Source: Streptomyces monomycini
Lineage (GTDB): Bacteria; Actinomycetota; Actinomycetes; Streptomycetales; Streptomycetaceae
Length of the DNA: 64,000 bases
Reading direction: 5' to 3'
NCBI RefSeq assembly: GCF_022271435.1
Contig: NZ_JAFIQY010000036.1
Coordinates: forward strand, 1 to 64,000
The position numbers and the translations under genes are program-made. The notes beneath the pieces were generated by a model. It saw only the letters and a list, made by a program, of their open reading frames with translations, was not told where the DNA came from and did no database searches. This document shows positions 35,252 through 43,614 of this stretch, one piece after another. Position 1 is the first letter of the stretch. Every line of letters begins with the position of its first letter.

Positions 35252-36504
35252 CAAAGCTGCCGGGCCTCCTCGACACAGAGGCGATCCGCAAGGACTTCCC
35301 GATCCTGGACCGACGGATCCATGACGGGAAGAAGGTCGTGTACCTGGACAACGCGGCCACCTCCCAGAAGCCCCGCCAGGTGCTCGACGCGCTGAACGGG
35401 TACTACGAGCGCTACAACGCCAACGTCCACCGCGGCGTGCACGTGCTCGCCGAGGAGGCCACGGCGCTGTACGAGGGCGCGCGCGACAAGGTCGCCGCCT
35501 TCGTCAACGCGCCCAGCCGCGACGAGGTGATCTTCACCAAGAACGCCTCGGAGTCGCTCAACCTCGTGGCCAACATGCTCGGCTGGGCGGACGAGCCGTA
35601 CCGGGTCGACCACGACACCGAGATCGTCATCACCGAGATGGAGCACCACTCCAACATCGTGCCGTGGCAGCTGCTCTCGCAGCGCACCGGCGCGAAGCTG
35701 AAGTGGTTCGGGCTGACCGACGACGGCCGGCTCGACCTGGACACGATCGACGAGGTCATCACCGACCGCACGAAGATCGTCTCCTTCACGCTCGTCTCCA
35801 ACCTGCTGGGCACCGTCAACCCGGTCGAGGCGATCATCCGCCGCGCCCAGGAGGTCGGCGCGCTGGTCTGCATCGACGCCTCGCAGGCCGCCCCGCACAT
35901 GGTGCTGGACGTGCAGGCCCTCCAGGCCGACTTCGTGGCCTTCACCGGCCACAAGATGTGCGGCCCGACCGGCATCGGCGTCCTGTGGGGCCGCCAGGAA
36001 CTCCTGGAGGACCTCCCCCCGTTCCTGGGTGGCGGCGAGATGATCGAGACCGTCTCGATGCACTCCTCGACCTATGCCCCCGCGCCCCACAAGTTCGAGG
36101 CGGGCACGCCCCCGATCGCGCAGGCCGTCGGCCTCGGCGCGGCCGTGGACTACCTCACCTCGATCGGCATGGAGAACATCGCCGCGCACGAGCACGCGAT
36201 CACCGAGTACGCCGTCCAGCGGCTGCTGGAGGTCCCGGACCTGCGCATCATCGGTCCCGCCACGGCCGAGGACCGCGGCGCGACGATCTCCTTCACGCTC
36301 GGTGACATCCACCCGCACGACGTGGGCCAGGTGCTGGACGAGCAGGGCATCGCGGTCCGGGTCGGCCACCACTGCGCGCGGCCGGTCTGCCTGCGGTACG
36401 GAATTCCCGCGACCACGCGGGCGTCTTTCTACCTGTACTCCACTCCGGCCGAGGTCGACGCCCTCGTCGAGGGGCTGGAGCACGTCCGTAACTTCTTCGG
36501 ATGA
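35248..36504 (+). CDS. sufS: Cysteine desulfurase SufS
   Basis: PLP enzyme that takes sulfur from cysteine as a persulfide, 418 aa. The PLP Lys is in FTGHKMCGPTGIGVLWG, the cofactor-stacking His in EMEHHSNIVPW, and the catalytic Cys in RVGHHCARPVCLRYG. Group II (SufS) type, as expected beside SufU. GTG start coupled to sufC. Confidence 0.97.
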   Translation: MTKLPGLLDTEAIRKDFPILDRRIHDGKKVVYLDNAATSQKPRQVLDALNGYYERYNANVHRGVHVLAEEATALYEGARDKVAAFVNAPSRDEVIFTKNASESLNLVANMLGWADEPYRVDHDTEIVITEMEHHSNIVPWQLLSQRTGAKLKWFGLTDDGRLDLDTIDEVITDRTKIVSFTLVSNLLGTVNPVEAIIRRAQEVGALVCIDASQAAPHMVLDVQALQADFVAFTGHKMCGPTGIGVLWGRQELLEDLPPFLGGGEMIETVSMHSSTYAPAPHKFEAGTPPIAQAVGLGAAVDYLTSIGMENIAAHEHAITEYAVQRLLEVPDLRIIGPATAEDRGATISFTLGDIHPHDVGQVLDEQGIAVRVGHHCARPVCLRYGIPATTRASFYLYSTPAEVDALVEGLEHVRNFFG

Positions 36505-36524
36505 GGACGAGGACTGACTGAGCC

Positions 36525-36983
36525 GTGAAGCTGGATTCCATGTACCAGGACGTGATCCTGGACCACTACAAGCACCCGCACGGGCGTGGTCTTCGGGACG
36601 GCGACGCCGAAGTCCACCACGTCAACCCGACCTGCGGTGACGAGATCACCCTGCGCGTACGGCTCGACGGTGCGACCGTGGAAGACGTGTCGTACGAGGG
36701 CCAGGGCTGCTCCATCAGCCAGGCCAGCGCGTCCGTGCTCAACGACCTGCTGGTCGGCAAGGAGCTGGGCGAGGCGCAGAAGATCCAGGAGACCTTCCTG
36801 GAGCTGATGCAGTCCCGCGGCCAGCTGGAGCCGGACGACGCGATGGAGGAGGTGCTGGAGGACGCCGTCGCGTTCGCCGGCGTCTCGAAGTACCCGGCCC
36901 GCGTCAAGTGCGCCCTGCTGAGCTGGATGGCTTGGAAGGACGCCACCGCCAAGGCCCTCTCCGAGGAGGCGAAAACCGCATGA
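36525..36983 (+). CDS. sufU: Zinc-dependent sulfurtransferase SufU
   Basis: IscU-like protein which in Gram-positives accepts sulfur from SufS and passes it on, 152 aa. Conserved Cys in NPTCGDEITL, GQGCSISQASAS and RVKCALLSW, with the Asp in the first motif, fit the zinc site. GTG 36525 matches the family N-terminus (DSMYQDVILDHYKHP). Overlaps sufT by 4 nt. Confidence 0.95.
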   Translation: MKLDSMYQDVILDHYKHPHGRGLRDGDAEVHHVNPTCGDEITLRVRLDGATVEDVSYEGQGCSISQASASVLNDLLVGKELGEAQKIQETFLELMQSRGQLEPDDAMEEVLEDAVAFAGVSKYPARVKCALLSWMAWKDATAKALSEEAKTA

Positions 36984-37315
36984 CCGACAACGCAGTGACC
37001 ACCAAGCCGGCCTCGGAGGAAGAGGTCCGCGAGGCCCTTTACGACGTGGTCGACCCCGAGCTGGGCATCGACGTCGTCAACCTGGGCCTGATCTACGGCA
37101 TCCACGTGGACGACGCCAACATCGCCACCATCGACATGACGCTCACCTCGGCGGCCTGCCCGCTGACCGACGTCATCGAGGACCAGGCGAAGTCCGCCAC
37201 GGACGGCATCGTCAACGAGCTGAAGATCAACTGGGTCTGGATGCCGCCGTGGGGCCCGGACAAAATCACCGATGACGGGCGTGAGCAGCTGCGGGCGCTC
37301 GGCTTCAACGTCTGA
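36980..37315 (+). CDS. sufT: SufT-like DUF59 (MIP18 family) Fe-S assembly factor
   Basis: 111 aa, DUF59 domain: REALYDVVDPELGIDVVNLG and the Cys in LTSAACPLTDVIED, ending WVWMPPWGPDKITDDGREQL. Family members help mature Fe-S proteins. Last gene of the suf operon; ATG overlaps the sufU stop, and a strong terminator follows after 29 nt. Confidence 0.93.
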   Translation: MTDNAVTTKPASEEEVREALYDVVDPELGIDVVNLGLIYGIHVDDANIATIDMTLTSAACPLTDVIEDQAKSATDGIVNELKINWVWMPPWGPDKITDDGREQLRALGFNV

Positions 37316-37344
37316 TCTTTCCGGTTCCCCCAGGGAACATTTCG

Positions 37345-37387
37345 CGGCTGTGCCCGCCGGGATTTCTCCGGCGGGCACAGCCGTTTT
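37345..37387 (+). terminator. Intrinsic terminator of the suf operon
   Basis: Perfect 16-bp stem CGGCTGTGCCCGCCGG / CCGGCGGGCACAGCCG around a 7-nt loop, followed by TTTT. A near copy of the same hairpin occurs at 40908-40947. Confidence 0.93.
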
Positions 37388-37591
37388 CGAATTCCGGGCG
37401 CGCGGCGGAAAACGCGACATGTGCCCCGGAAAGATTTCCTCCGGTATGCCGTCCCGGATGGCCCCCGCCCTGCCGGTGCGAACGACCGGAACAATGCTTA
37501 CTTCCGCGCTCCTCGGCTGTAATGCTCGTCGGCGTTCCGTACCCTTCGGCACCGGCCGGAGGGTGTCTTCGTCGCAGCGGAAGGACGCTCC

Positions 37592-37951
37592 ATGAGGAGA
37601 ACCGGGCGATTAGTGACACGGGCTGCCGTGGTGATCGCGGGGGTCGCCATAGCAGCGGGATCCACCACCGCCTTCGCGGACATGGACCGCTACACCTCGG
37701 GTGCGCACTCGTGGCGCACGGGCGGCGGGAAGCAGGTCGGCCTCCAGGACACCAAGGGAGACGGCAACTCGGTGAAGGCCGAGTACAACCGCAACCGGCC
37801 CAGCAACTCGCTGTACACCCTGTGGAACCACAGCGGCCGAGGCACCAAGGTGTACAGCAACAAGGGCGGCACGGTGTGGGACATGCGCGTCTGCACGGAG
37901 ATCGACAAATGGCCGGACGACTGCTCCAACTGGTGGAGCGACGACCACTGA
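37592..37951 (+). CDS. Small secreted protein of unknown function next to an ABC transporter
   Basis: 119 aa with a clear signal peptide (RRTGRLVTRAAVVIAGVAIA, predicted cleavage at AFA, residue 29). The mature part (about 90 aa) is rich in Gly, Asn, Ser, Lys and Trp, with two Cys near the end (RVCTEIDKWPDDCSNWW) that could form one disulfide. I do not recognise the family; the layout of secreted peptide + ATPase + large permease recalls lactococcin-972-type bacteriocin loci, but the peptide lacks that family's motifs as I know them. ATG follows GGAAGGA. The upstream gap 37388-37591 has lower G+C and a GGAAAGATTTCC inverted repeat at 37428-37439. Confidence 0.75.
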   Translation: MRRTGRLVTRAAVVIAGVAIAAGSTTAFADMDRYTSGAHSWRTGGGKQVGLQDTKGDGNSVKAEYNRNRPSNSLYTLWNHSGRGTKVYSNKGGTVWDMRVCTEIDKWPDDCSNWWSDDH

Positions 37952-38042
37952 GCCGTAACGGCCTGCTCTGCCAGAGCGCTGCCCGGGATCTTCTCCGCCC
38001 GGGCAGCGCGTTGCCGATTTCCTTCTCCGAAAGGCGGGCGGC

Positions 38043-38717
38043 GTGACGGAAGCGTTGTTGCCCCTGGACATTCATGCACTGCGGTACGAAGTGGGGGGCC
38101 GACGCTTGTTCGAAGGGCTCGGACTCGCGGTGCGCGCCGGCGAATCGGTGGCCGTCATGGGGCCGTCCGGATCCGGGAAGAGCACTCTCCTCTCCGTCGT
38201 CCTGGGGCTGGTCCGGCCTGACGCGGGAACAGTTTCCGTAGCGGGGCGAAATGTGGCGCGGTTACGGGGTCGCCATCTGACGGAGCACCGGCGGAAGCAC
38301 ATAGGCATGATCTTCCAATTCGGAGAACTGCTGCCCGAACTCACTCCCGTGGAAAATGTCGCACTGCCCGCCCTGCTGGACGGCGCGGACCGCGACCGCG
38401 CCTATGCCGACGGCCGGAAACTCCTGGACGAACTGGGCGTGCCCGCCGCCGGCACGGCGACCGGTGACCTGTCCGGCGGCGAGCGGCAGCGGGTCGCCGT
38501 GGCGCGGGCCCTGATCGGCAGTCCGTCGCTGCTCCTGGCGGACGAACCCACCGGCGCGCTCGACGCGGAGTCGCGGGACCACGTGGCCGGGACGCTGTTC
38601 GCCGTACCGGCCTCACGCCGGTGCGGGCTGCTCGTCGTGACACACGACCCCTTGGTGGCGAACCGGGCCGACCGGGTCATGCACCTGGAACAAGGTGCCC
38701 TCGCAGGTGCGCGGTGA
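38043..38717 (+). CDS. ABC transporter ATP-binding protein, MacB/LolD type
   Basis: 224 aa. Walker A GPSGSGKSTL, Q-loop region IGMIFQFGELLPELTPVENV, signature LSGGERQRVAVARAL, Walker B LLLADEPTGALD, and VVTHD: the pattern of ATPases paired with FtsX/MacB permeases, which act by mechanotransmission rather than classic transport. GTG start. It lies 91 nt after the secreted-protein gene and overlaps the permease by 4 nt. Confidence 0.92.
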   Translation: MTEALLPLDIHALRYEVGGRRLFEGLGLAVRAGESVAVMGPSGSGKSTLLSVVLGLVRPDAGTVSVAGRNVARLRGRHLTEHRRKHIGMIFQFGELLPELTPVENVALPALLDGADRDRAYADGRKLLDELGVPAAGTATGDLSGGERQRVAVARALIGSPSLLLADEPTGALDAESRDHVAGTLFAVPASRRCGLLVVTHDPLVANRADRVMHLEQGALAGAR

Positions 38718-40900
38718 AGCACGGCCGGATGCGCCACATGCTGCGCATCGGCCGGGCGGCAGGGCGGTCCGCCGAGGGAGGCCGGGCACGCTCCTTGGCC
38801 CTGCTGGCCGCGACGGCGGTCGTCGCCGTGACGCTCTGCTCGCTGGCCGCCACGGCTGCTACGTGGGAGGGCCGGGAACAGCGGGGGAACGCCCGCGTAC
38901 CCGCCTTCGCCGAGCAGGGTGACCGTCCCGCGGCGCTGTGGAGCCGGTACTGGGACGGCTACCAAGGGCGCCAGTTCACCGTGGTCGTCATCGCTCCCCT
39001 CACCGAGGACGCGCCGTTGCCGCCCGGGGTCGCACGATGGCCGGGCCCCGGTGAGGTGTTCCTGTCGCCGGCGCTGGCCGACGGGCCCGCGAACGAGGAC
39101 TTCCCCCGCCGCTACGGCACCCGGGTCGGCACCATCTCGGCCGAAGGGCTGGCATCGCCGGGCGAACGACTGGCCTATGTGCGCCCCACCACGGCCATGC
39201 TCGGCACCGCGCGGATGGAGAAGATCGTCGGGTACGGAGGGCCCGGCCCCGCCTTCGGCGACCTGCGGGTCGTCGGACCACGGTCGTCCATGCTGGCCGT
39301 GATCGGCGTACTGCTCGGCCTCCCCGCCCTGGGGCTGGCGGCAGCGGCGGCCAGAATGGGTGCCGCCGGAAGAGACCGCCGCGACGCACTGCTGCGCACT
39401 CTCGGCGCCGGCCGGACGGCACGCGCCTGTATGGACATCGGGGCCGCGGTCCGGCCCGTGTGCGCCGGTGCCGCGGTCGCGGCCCTCCTCACGGTGCCGT
39501 TCCTGCTGACAGACATCGAACTGCCCTGGATCGACTACACGTTGTACGCTCCGGACCTGCGACGAGCCGGCGGGACCCTGGCGGTCGCCGTGGCGGCCTC
39601 CGCCCTGGGGATGCTCGGCCTGATCCTCCTGCTGCGTCCGGCCGCCGTGCGCCAGGGAACGTCCACCAAACCCCGTGCGGCGGGCAGCGGACTGCTGCGA
39701 CTGCTGGCCCTGGGCTCCTGCCCGGCCTTTCTCGTCCTGGCCCTGACATCGAAGAGTTTTGGCGCGCAACGCTCCGCGGCCGCCTACCTGTTCGCGGTCG
39801 TCGGCGTGTGGGCGACCCTCCCCTGGGTGATCGGCTGGACCGCTTCGCGCCTCAGCGGCCGGGCGTCGAGATCACCGCACCGCAGCGGCGACCCGGCACG
39901 CCTGATAGCCGCCCGCACCACCGCGGCCCGCCCCGGCACGGTGGTGCGTCTGGTGGCCGCCATGGTCATCGCCATCGGCGTCGTCGGACAGACCCAGATC
40001 ATCACCAGCCTGCTGTTCGCCCGCTCCGGTGACGAGGAACAGCTGAAGTCCGTACAAGGCCGGACCATGGCGCTCGTGCAGACGTCGGCCACGCGGCTCA
40101 CGGACGCCTTCACCGGCGCGCTTCCCGCCGGGGCGCACGCCGTCGCCGTCAGCGCGGGAGACATCCGGCCGGACGGTTCCAGCGGCAGCCGGATCCTCCA
40201 GGGGCCGTGCGACAGCCTTCGCGCACTACGACTGCCGTGCCCTGCCGCCGGACAGGAGGCGCACGTACCGTACGGTGACCTCGACCAGCGCTTGCGCGTG
40301 TCCGGCTACCAGAGTTTCGGTCCGACGCCCGCCATCGTCCGTACCGGGCCGGTCGTCGCCGTCAACCGGTCCGAGGGGTTACAGGCCGTCGTGTTCACCG
40401 ACAGCGACAAGCCCATGGACATCCCGGCCGTCAAACGCGCCGCGCACCTCCACCTGAGTGTGAAGGCCCTCGCCGAGCCGGTGGCCGAGGACGGAGCGAA
40501 GTCCTTCGCCGTCGGATACCACTCCCGGTGGATTCCCTTCCTCGGCACCATCGGCACGGTCGTCCTGCTGACCGCCATGGCACTCGCGTCGCTCTCCGAA
40601 TTCCTGCGCTTCTCGCAGACCCTCGCCCCGCTCACCGTGCTCACCGGCCGGAGCAGGATCTTCCACACGACGGCGTTCTGGTGCCTGGGAGCCCCGCTCC
40701 TGGGCGCGGGCGCGGTCGGCGCCGTCGCGCACGTCATCCTGGTCCAGCCCGTCACGGGGGGAGAAGGCGGCGCGACCCTGTCCTGGAACCTGGTCACGGC
40801 CGTCCTGCTGTCCACGGCACTCTTGGCCGCTGCGGCAACGGTTGCCGGCGGCGCCACGGCCGCTCGCCGCGCGCGGATGTGGCGACCTCGCGCCGACTGA
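38714..40900 (+). CDS. FtsX-like ABC transporter permease
   Basis: 728 aa membrane protein. One N-terminal helix (ALLAATAVVAVTLCSLAAT), a roughly 150-residue extracellular region, a cluster of helices from about residue 195 (VIGVLLGLPALGLAAAAA with the FtsX-type RDALLRTLGAGRTAR) to about 460, a second extracellular region of about 170 residues containing two Cys (GPCDSLRALRLPCPA), and three C-terminal helices. GTG 38714 overlaps the ATPase stop. With the preceding two genes it forms a three-gene cassette, probably exporting, sensing or giving resistance to the secreted peptide or to an antibiotic. Confidence 0.87.
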   Translation: MKHGRMRHMLRIGRAAGRSAEGGRARSLALLAATAVVAVTLCSLAATAATWEGREQRGNARVPAFAEQGDRPAALWSRYWDGYQGRQFTVVVIAPLTEDAPLPPGVARWPGPGEVFLSPALADGPANEDFPRRYGTRVGTISAEGLASPGERLAYVRPTTAMLGTARMEKIVGYGGPGPAFGDLRVVGPRSSMLAVIGVLLGLPALGLAAAAARMGAAGRDRRDALLRTLGAGRTARACMDIGAAVRPVCAGAAVAALLTVPFLLTDIELPWIDYTLYAPDLRRAGGTLAVAVAASALGMLGLILLLRPAAVRQGTSTKPRAAGSGLLRLLALGSCPAFLVLALTSKSFGAQRSAAAYLFAVVGVWATLPWVIGWTASRLSGRASRSPHRSGDPARLIAARTTAARPGTVVRLVAAMVIAIGVVGQTQIITSLLFARSGDEEQLKSVQGRTMALVQTSATRLTDAFTGALPAGAHAVAVSAGDIRPDGSSGSRILQGPCDSLRALRLPCPAAGQEAHVPYGDLDQRLRVSGYQSFGPTPAIVRTGPVVAVNRSEGLQAVVFTDSDKPMDIPAVKRAAHLHLSVKALAEPVAEDGAKSFAVGYHSRWIPFLGTIGTVVLLTAMALASLSEFLRFSQTLAPLTVLTGRSRIFHTTAFWCLGAPLLGAGAVGAVAHVILVQPVTGGEGGATLSWNLVTAVLLSTALLAAAATVAGGATAARRARMWRPRAD

Positions 40901-40907
40901 TCAGGAG

Positions 40908-40947
40908 CGGCTGTGCCCCCGGGGTTCTCCGGCGGGCACAGCCGTTT
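40908..40947. terminator. Bidirectional terminator, near copy of the suf terminator
   Basis: CGGCTGTGCCC...GGGCACAGCCG with a GGTTCTCC-containing loop and TTT after it. It serves the permease gene (stop 40900) and the minus-strand gene ending at 40954. The outer stem is identical to that at 37345-37383. Confidence 0.8.
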
Positions 40948-40953
40948 CCGCGT

Positions 40954-41178
40954 CTACTTGCTCGCCACCCGGAAGACCTCGGTCATCTGCATCGCGGTGA
41001 CGATGTTGATACGCCCGGTCTCGATGAGGTGTGCGGGCGCGCCCAGCCCGGCGACCGGGTGCGGGTCCAGCCGGAGGCTGGGGAACTGGATGCCGACCGC
41101 GCGGGCGGCTTCGCCGAGGTCGCACATGATTTCGCGGGCGGTTTCGGCGGGGGAGAGCTTTTCGAAGCGGCTGTTCAC
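40954..41178 (-). CDS. Small protein of unknown function divergent from an XRE regulator
   Basis: 74 aa, soluble. Sequence features: an amphipathic helix RFEKLSPAETAREIMCDLGEAAR, then SLRLDPHPVAGLGAPAHLI and GRINIVTAMQMTEVFRVASK. I do not know its function; similar small proteins stand beside DUF5753 regulators in other Streptomyces as far as I recall. GTG 41178 has GGAGG upstream. Confidence 0.65.
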   Translation of the reverse strand: MNSRFEKLSPAETAREIMCDLGEAARAVGIQFPSLRLDPHPVAGLGAPAHLIETGRINIVTAMQMTEVFRVASK

Positions 41179-41261
41179 GCGCGGTACCTCCGTAGGGGGG
41201 CGGGTGGTTGTTTCCGCTTACAGAGTGGACTCGCGCGCGTACGCTCGCCAGTAAGTAGGGC

Positions 41262-41280
41262 GTGACAGAAAACGGGTCAC
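41262..41280. promoter_or_regulatory. Inverted repeat in the divergent promoter region of the XRE gene
   Basis: GTGAC-N9-GTCAC (41262-41266 and 41276-41280) in the 119-bp gap between the divergent small gene and the XRE regulator, just upstream of the regulator's ribosome binding site. Candidate operator; no binding protein can be assigned. Confidence 0.35.
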
Positions 41281-41297
41281 ACAAGGGAGTTGCCCGT

Positions 41298-42122
41298 ATG
41301 GCCGGTATGCGCATTCCGAAGTCCCGTACGGCCTACGGAGAGGAGTTGAAAGCGCAGCGGGAGGCGGCCGGCCTCACCCAGGAAAAGCTCAGCGAACTGG
41401 CCATCATGTCCCGCACGCACATCGCTCACATCGAGGCGGGGCGCCGCAAGCCTTCGTCGGACGATGCGCGGCGTCTGGACCAAGTGCTGGGGACGAGTGG
41501 CGTTCTCGCCCGTTTTCTGCCGACGCTCGACGGGAAGCTCATAGCCGATGATTTCGAGCAGGTGAGGCTGTTCGAGCAGCAAACCACGATGATTCGCGAG
41601 TACGGGGCCACATTGGTGCCCGGCTTGCTCCAAACCGAGGCGTACGCACGTGCGGTTTTCGCGTCGTTCTTTCCGCCGAAGAGCCGCGAGCAATGTGACA
41701 ACGCGGTCGTCACTCGGCTGCGGCGCGCCAAGGTTCTCGATGCTCCGAACCCGCCCGTGCTGTGGGAACTCATTGACGAAGCGGTGTTGCGCCGACCAGT
41801 CGGGGGGCCAGCTGTCATGGCTGCTCAGCTGCGCCACATTGGGGAGTTGGGTGATCGTGAGCGTGTCCGCCTGCACGTTCTCCCCTTCTCGGTCGGCGCG
41901 CACCCGTTGCTGGAAAGCGACCTCATGCTCCTGTGCTTCGACGACGCGCCGCCCATCGCCTACGTGGAGGCGCTGTACACCGGAGCCCTGCACGATGATC
42001 CGGTATTAGTGCGCAACGGGCAGACCGCCTACGCTCTCGCCCTGAGCGATGCCATGTCGCATGCAGACTCGCTGGCCCTGATCAAGTCTGTTGCGGAGGA
42101 GTACGAACATGATGAGCGATGA
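41298..42122 (+). CDS. XRE-family transcriptional regulator with DUF5753 domain
   Basis: 274 aa. N-terminal Xre helix-turn-helix (GEELKAQREAAGLTQEKLSE, SRTHIAHIEAGRRKP) and a C-terminal DUF5753 domain (REYGATLVPGLLQTEAYARA, LWELIDEAVLRRPVGGP, IAYVEALYTGALHDD). This class is abundant in Streptomyces and normally paired with a small DUF397 protein, as here. ATG 41298 is supported by AAGGGAG at 41284-41290; GTG 41262 is a less likely start. Confidence 0.92.
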   Translation: MAGMRIPKSRTAYGEELKAQREAAGLTQEKLSELAIMSRTHIAHIEAGRRKPSSDDARRLDQVLGTSGVLARFLPTLDGKLIADDFEQVRLFEQQTTMIREYGATLVPGLLQTEAYARAVFASFFPPKSREQCDNAVVTRLRRAKVLDAPNPPVLWELIDEAVLRRPVGGPAVMAAQLRHIGELGDRERVRLHVLPFSVGAHPLLESDLMLLCFDDAPPIAYVEALYTGALHDDPVLVRNGQTAYALALSDAMSHADSLALIKSVAEEYEHDER

Positions 42123-42264
42123 GCGCGTCGTCGCGGAGGCCGTTTGCTGGCGACATGTCGTACATCGAGTCGAGGGCGGTGGCAGTGAGGGGTGCCGCCT
42201 AGCGGTGGCGGAGGGGGTGGCCGGGTTCGTCGGCGCCCTCAACCGCGGCGACTTCTCCACCTGA
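42109..42264 (+). CDS. Degenerate DUF397-like small protein
   Basis: 51 aa, overlapping the XRE gene by 14 nt, with GGAGGAG directly upstream. The start (SDERVVAEAVCWR) and end (VAGFVGALNRGDFS) resemble DUF397 proteins, as does GGGSEGCRLAV, but the central conserved block (the V-x-V-R-D-S-K-like stretch followed by F/L-x-P-x-x-W) is missing, making it shorter than the usual 60-80 aa. It may be an internally deleted remnant. Confidence 0.6.
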   Translation: MMSDERVVAEAVCWRHVVHRVEGGGSEGCRLAVAEGVAGFVGALNRGDFST

Positions 42265-42317
42265 TCGCCCCGTCCGCCCTCCTGACACGGCCATGCCCGC
42301 CAGGCACACTGGCGGAC

Positions 42318-42683
42318 ATGGCCGTTTCTCTGTTGCAGCTCTCCATCGACGCGCACGACCTGAAGGGGCTCGCCACCTTCTGGGCCCAGGTGCTGGACTG
42401 GCGCATCGTGTACGAGGACGAGGAAGAAGTGATCATCGCGGTGGACGAGAACGCGCTGCCGGGCATCGGTTTCCTCGCCGTACCGGAGGCGAAGTCGGTG
42501 AAGAACCGGCTGCACATCGAACTCTCGCCGGACGACCAGGCCGCCGAGGTCGAGCGGATCATCGGGCTCGGGGCGCGCCGGGCGGATGTGGGGCAGGGGG
42601 ACGATGTGTCGTGGGTGGTGCTGGCAGATCCTGAGGGCAACGAATTCTGCGTGCTGCGGCCGAAGAAGTCGTTGCTGGACTGA
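42318..42683 (+). CDS. VOC-family (glyoxalase/bleomycin-resistance-like) protein
   Basis: 121 aa, one VOC domain pair: LLQLSIDAHDLKGLATFWAQ at the start and WVVLADPEGNEFCVL at the end, with RLHIELSP between. Putative metal ligands are limited to the HIEL His and the C-terminal Glu, so enzymatic activity is uncertain. CACACT at 42305-42310, within a CCGCCAG/CTGGCGG inverted repeat, is a plausible -10 for a leaderless transcript. Confidence 0.82.
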   Translation: MAVSLLQLSIDAHDLKGLATFWAQVLDWRIVYEDEEEVIIAVDENALPGIGFLAVPEAKSVKNRLHIELSPDDQAAEVERIIGLGARRADVGQGDDVSWVVLADPEGNEFCVLRPKKSLLD

Positions 42684-42689
42684 CCGACG

Positions 42690-43577
42690 TCACCTACCTG
42701 CCGGAGTTCTCTCGACCAGAGTCGTGAGGACCGGCCGGGCATGTGTCCACAGCAGCGCCCCGCCGGCTCCCGGCACGACATGACGACGTGCGCCGGGTAT
42801 ACGTGCAGCGAGCAGGGCCCCGTTGTCGGGCGAATGGCTGGTGTCCTGCTCGCCGTACCAGATGTCGACCGGGACATGGATCTCGGCGAGCGGGAAGGGC
42901 CACCGTCCCATCGCCAGGACCGTGTCGCGGGCGTATCCGGCGGCGCCTTGAGCGAATGCCTCGTTCAAGGCCCTTCGGTAACCGGCCGCGAAATCAGGTT
43001 CCTGGTACACGGCGAGGTCGCACTGCGGGCTTCCGGCCATGACCATGTTCCACATCGCGTCCGCGGTGAAGCTCGCGAACAGCTCTTCGGCGCCGGCCGG
43101 ATCGCGCGCGGTCCGCTCGACGAGACCGCGCAGGCCCGGCTCCAGAACGGAAGCGAATTGCGGCGCGGCGACCTCGTCCGCACCGGAGACGACGGCCAGT
43201 GCCGAGGCCACCCCCGCCGCGGCGCAGGCGAGAGCGAAGGGGGCGCCTTGCGAGTTCCCGACCACAGCCGGGTGCCCCAGCCCACGCAACAGGCAGAGGT
43301 GCCGCATGTCGTCGGCGAACCCGGAGAACGTGCGCCCGGGGGCGGGCGTCGAGGCGCCGAGCCCCGGACGGTCCACGGAGACGAGGCGCACTCCGAGCGC
43401 GTCGACAACGCCCGCGCCGAAGCCCAGCCACCGGCTCGTAGCCGCGCCCGGACACAGCAGAACCGGCACGCCGTCCAGCGGCCCCCACTCGGCCCAGCCG
43501 AGCAACCTCCCGTCAGGCAGAGTGCTCGTGCCCAGCCGATCAGGTGCATCCACATATTCCGACACGATCAACATCAT
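42690..43577 (-). CDS. Alpha/beta-hydrolase fold protein
   Basis: 295 aa. Nucleophile elbow GNSQG (VVGNSQGAPFALACA), oxyanion region LLCPGAATSRW, SVDRPGLGAS, acid in VDIWYGEQDTSHSPDNG and His in ARRHVVPGAGG. Substrate unknown. Start is one of two adjacent ATGs (43577 or 43574); no good Shine-Dalgarno is visible, and GTG 43565 is possible. Divergent from the SMR gene across a 75-bp gap with a strong operator-like dyad. Confidence 0.82.
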   Translation of the reverse strand: MMLIVSEYVDAPDRLGTSTLPDGRLLGWAEWGPLDGVPVLLCPGAATSRWLGFGAGVVDALGVRLVSVDRPGLGASTPAPGRTFSGFADDMRHLCLLRGLGHPAVVGNSQGAPFALACAAAGVASALAVVSGADEVAAPQFASVLEPGLRGLVERTARDPAGAEELFASFTADAMWNMVMAGSPQCDLAVYQEPDFAAGYRRALNEAFAQGAAGYARDTVLAMGRWPFPLAEIHVPVDIWYGEQDTSHSPDNGALLAARIPGARRHVVPGAGGALLWTHARPVLTTLVERTPAGR

Positions 43578-43614
43578 GGCCAGGAGCAGGGCGCCTCGCA
43601 CCCGACTTTTCCTT

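Noticed and set aside
37592..37951. Assignment of the secreted protein as a lactococcin 972 bacteriocin
   Set aside because: Gene context is similar but I do not see the family's characteristic residue pattern; left as unknown.
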